In this document: positions 4,464 through 6,157 of the stretch, piece by piece
How the letters are laid out: every line of letters starts with the position of its first letter
Position numbering within the stretch: the stretch's first letter is position 1
DNA from: Chloroflexota bacterium
Lineage (GTDB): Bacteria > Chloroflexota > Anaerolineae > Aggregatilineales > Phototrophicaceae
Direction: 5' to 3'
Length of the DNA stretch: 6,157 nucleotides
Assembly: GCA_023392115.1 (NCBI GenBank)
Contig: JAEVZT010000202.1
Coordinates: forward strand, 1 to 6,157
Made by a program: the position numbers and the translations under genes
Notes under the pieces: model-generated
Told to the model about the DNA's origin: nothing
Database searches by the model: none
The model's input: the letters and a program-made list of their open reading frames with translations, nothing else

Positions 4464-6157
4464 ATGAACGAAATCGATCGGATCGTACTGGACGACGCCG
4501 ACCTGCCGGTGTGGATGCGAAAGGCGCGGCGCGGGACGGACTGGGGCGTCCTGCTGGCGCTCGCGTTCAGCTTGATCGCCGGGTGGGGGTTCATCCTTCA
4601 GCCGGGGCTGCCGCGCACGAACGCGAGCGAGAATCACGCTTTTCGCACGGCGGAAACCGCGCGCGCGTTCATCGAAGGGCGGCTCTACCCGCGCTGGTCG
4701 CCGGAAGCGCTCGCCGGCTACGGCGCGCCGATCCCGACTTTCACGCCGCCGGGGGCTGCCTACGTCCCCGCGCTGGTGCAAACGCTGATCACCGCCGACC
4801 CGGTGCTGGCGGTGCGGATCGTCTACGCCGCGTCGCTGTGCCTCGCCGGGACTGCCGTCTATACATTCGTTCGGCGGCGGTCGCGCGCTCCGGCGGGCAT
4901 GATCGCCTGCCTGCTCTACGTCTACAGCCCCTACCTCAGCCTGACCGCGCCGCACCTGCTCGGCGACCTGCCCGGCGTGATGGGCATGGCGCTTGTGCCG
5001 GCGCTCTTGTGGGCAGTTGAGCGCCTGCTGTACGGCGACAGCCCGCCCGATTTCGCTTACGTCGCGCTGGCGGCTGCCGCCCTCGTCGCCACCGATCCGC
5101 GCGCGGCGATCGCCGGCGGGCTGCTGGCGCTGTGCCTGATCGTCGACAACGCCCTGCAAACGCGAAGCGCCCGACACGCCCCGATCGCACTGCTCGCCAT
5201 CGCATCAGGGCTGCTGATCGCCGCGGCATTCTGGCTGCCCGCGTTGATCGAACAGGACGCGATCACATGGAGCGAACCATTCGCCGCGCCCGACCGCATG
5301 ATCAGCCTACAAACCCTGTTTCGCCCGCTGCGCCCGCTCGATCCCGGCGAGTTCATCCCGACGCCGCAGTTGACAATCGGGCTGGCGAGTCTGGTTTTCG
5401 CGCTGATCAGCCTGCCGGCGATCGTGCGCGGGCGCGCGCGCTTTCAGGCGATGTTCCTCGGTGCGGCTGCGGTGCTGATCACCGTCGGATTGACGATTGC
5501 GCGCGAGCAGGTCTGGCTGCTCGGCATGATCGCGCTCTGTCTGGCGGTGGGGAGCAGCGGCATCGTCAACCAGTCCGGCTGGGCGTTGGGTCGACGCGGG
5601 CGGCTCTATCTGCCGGCGGCTGTCGTCATGATTCTGACGCTGTCATTCCCGGCGTGGATCGCGCCGCGCCCGTCGAACGCCCCGCTGGACACATCGCCAC
5701 AGGCGCAGCGGCAGTACGAACGGCTTGGCTACGGGACAGCCGTCCTGCCCGCCGACGCGCAGCTCCCGCTGCCGCGCGGCAGCCAGTCGCTGAGCGCGCC
5801 CGGTGACGGCAAGATCGCCCCCGGCGAGTCGGACGCGCGCGTCGGCGTCCTCATGCACGGCACGCACAGCGACCGGTTTCAGGTCGAGACGCGCCAACCG
5901 GCGGCAATCACCATTCGCACGATGTTCTTTCCCGGTTGGGAAGCGTATTTCGAGTCGAGCGCCGTGCCACTGCTTCCCGACGACCAATCAAGCGGGATCA
6001 GCGTGCAGCTTCCGGCGGGGGCTGGCGAGCTAACGCTGACCTTCGGCACATCGGCGGCGCGGTTCGGCGGCTGGGCGATCACATGGGCGGCGCTCGGCGC
6101 TGTCGCGTTCGTCACATGGCGGCGTTTTCGGCAGCAGAGCGAGTATTATGCAGAACC
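4464..6157 (+). CDS. PTPS-related/YfhO-like multi-TM membrane protein, 3'-truncated by window edge
   Basis: The frame is open for 564 codons to the window end with no stop; the 3' end lies outside. After a cytoplasmic basic N-terminus and TM1 (about 29-47), an extracytoplasmic loop reads SENHAFRTAETA, then EGRLYPRWSPEALAGYGAPI (71-90). This is the signature I associate with the '6-pyruvoyl-tetrahydropterin synthase-related' membrane domain, which despite its name resembles GT-C glycosyltransferases and YfhO. About ten further TM helices follow (roughly 116-136, 144-161, 170-190, 197-211, 214-228, 239-258, 303-323, 328-345, 350-366, 380-398). Residues about 400-530 form an extracytoplasmic beta-rich domain with MFFPGWEAYF and VQLPAGAGELTLTF, typical of YfhO-like C-termini. 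A last TM lies at about 534-552. A role in transferring sugars to envelope glycans or glycoproteins is inferred. The acidic residue usual in loop 1 is uncertain here (E55 is a candidate). Confidence 0.82.
   Translation, partial: MNEIDRIVLDDADLPVWMRKARRGTDWGVLLALAFSLIAGWGFILQPGLPRTNASENHAFRTAETARAFIEGRLYPRWSPEALAGYGAPIPTFTPPGAAYVPALVQTLITADPVLAVRIVYAASLCLAGTAVYTFVRRRSRAPAGMIACLLYVYSPYLSLTAPHLLGDLPGVMGMALVPALLWAVERLLYGDSPPDFAYVALAAAALVATDPRAAIAGGLLALCLIVDNALQTRSARHAPIALLAIASGLLIAAAFWLPALIEQDAITWSEPFAAPDRMISLQTLFRPLRPLDPGEFIPTPQLTIGLASLVFALISLPAIVRGRARFQAMFLGAAAVLITVGLTIAREQVWLLGMIALCLAVGSSGIVNQSGWALGRRGRLYLPAAVVMILTLSFPAWIAPRPSNAPLDTSPQAQRQYERLGYGTAVLPADAQLPLPRGSQSLSAPGDGKIAPGESDARVGVLMHGTHSDRFQVETRQPAAITIRTMFFPGWEAYFESSAVPLLPDDQSSGISVQLPAGAGELTLTFGTSAARFGGWAITWAALGAVAFVTWRRFRQQSEYYAE

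Noticed and set aside
4431..5177. Long 248-codon minus-strand open frame opposite the membrane-protein gene
   Set aside because: It is rich in Arg, Gln and Gly, has no recognisable domain, and is a codon-bias shadow of the plus-strand gene.
1..6157. Defence system, toxin-antitoxin, prophage or transposon content
   Set aside because: No nuclease, helicase, transposase, integrase, direct repeats or toxin-like small ORFs are seen; the TPR and GNAT genes alone do not support such a call.

Overview
The window is high-GC (about 64% by eye), densely coding bacterial chromosome with no mobile element, RNA gene or CRISPR array that I can see. Gene content and style suggest a member of the Chloroflexota, most likely an Anaerolineae-type lineage. 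The grounds are a large PTPS-related/YfhO-like membrane protein, membrane-anchored TPR proteins and a stand-alone AlaX. No marker gene settles this, so the assignment is inference.

Right to left on the minus strand (4331 down to 23) lie six head-to-tail genes forming one compact operon: GNAT acetyltransferase B, GNAT acetyltransferase A, an AlaX-type Ser-tRNA(Ala) editing hydrolase, and three membrane-anchored TPR proteins (4, 2 and 2 predicted TM segments). Junctions are a 16-bp overlap, three ATGA overlaps of 4 bp, and one 2-bp gap (TAA-CC-GTG), so translation is probably coupled throughout. The operon may continue beyond the left edge. The two GNATs look like a tandem duplication. The three TPR proteins look like tandem paralogues, because besides TPRs they share a C-terminal motif that aligns without gaps.

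A 132-bp divergent intergenic region (4332-4463) separates the operon from the only plus-strand gene. That gene starts at ATG 4464 and is open for 564 codons to the right edge. It encodes a multi-spanning membrane protein with the prWsP...GyGaPi N-terminal signature of the PTPS-related/GT-C-like family and a YfhO-like C-terminal extracytoplasmic domain. A TACAAT -10 element lies so close to the ATG that the mRNA may be leaderless.

How the genes work together is not evident. AlaX hydrolyses misacylated tRNA(Ala), the GNATs acetylate unknown small molecules or proteins, and the TPR arrays are predicted to face the cytoplasm as protein-binding scaffolds. The most striking non-gene signal is near-absence of the tetranucleotide GGCC (3 copies seen against roughly 60 expected from composition), visible in synonymous codon choice, together with about fourfold excess of GATC.
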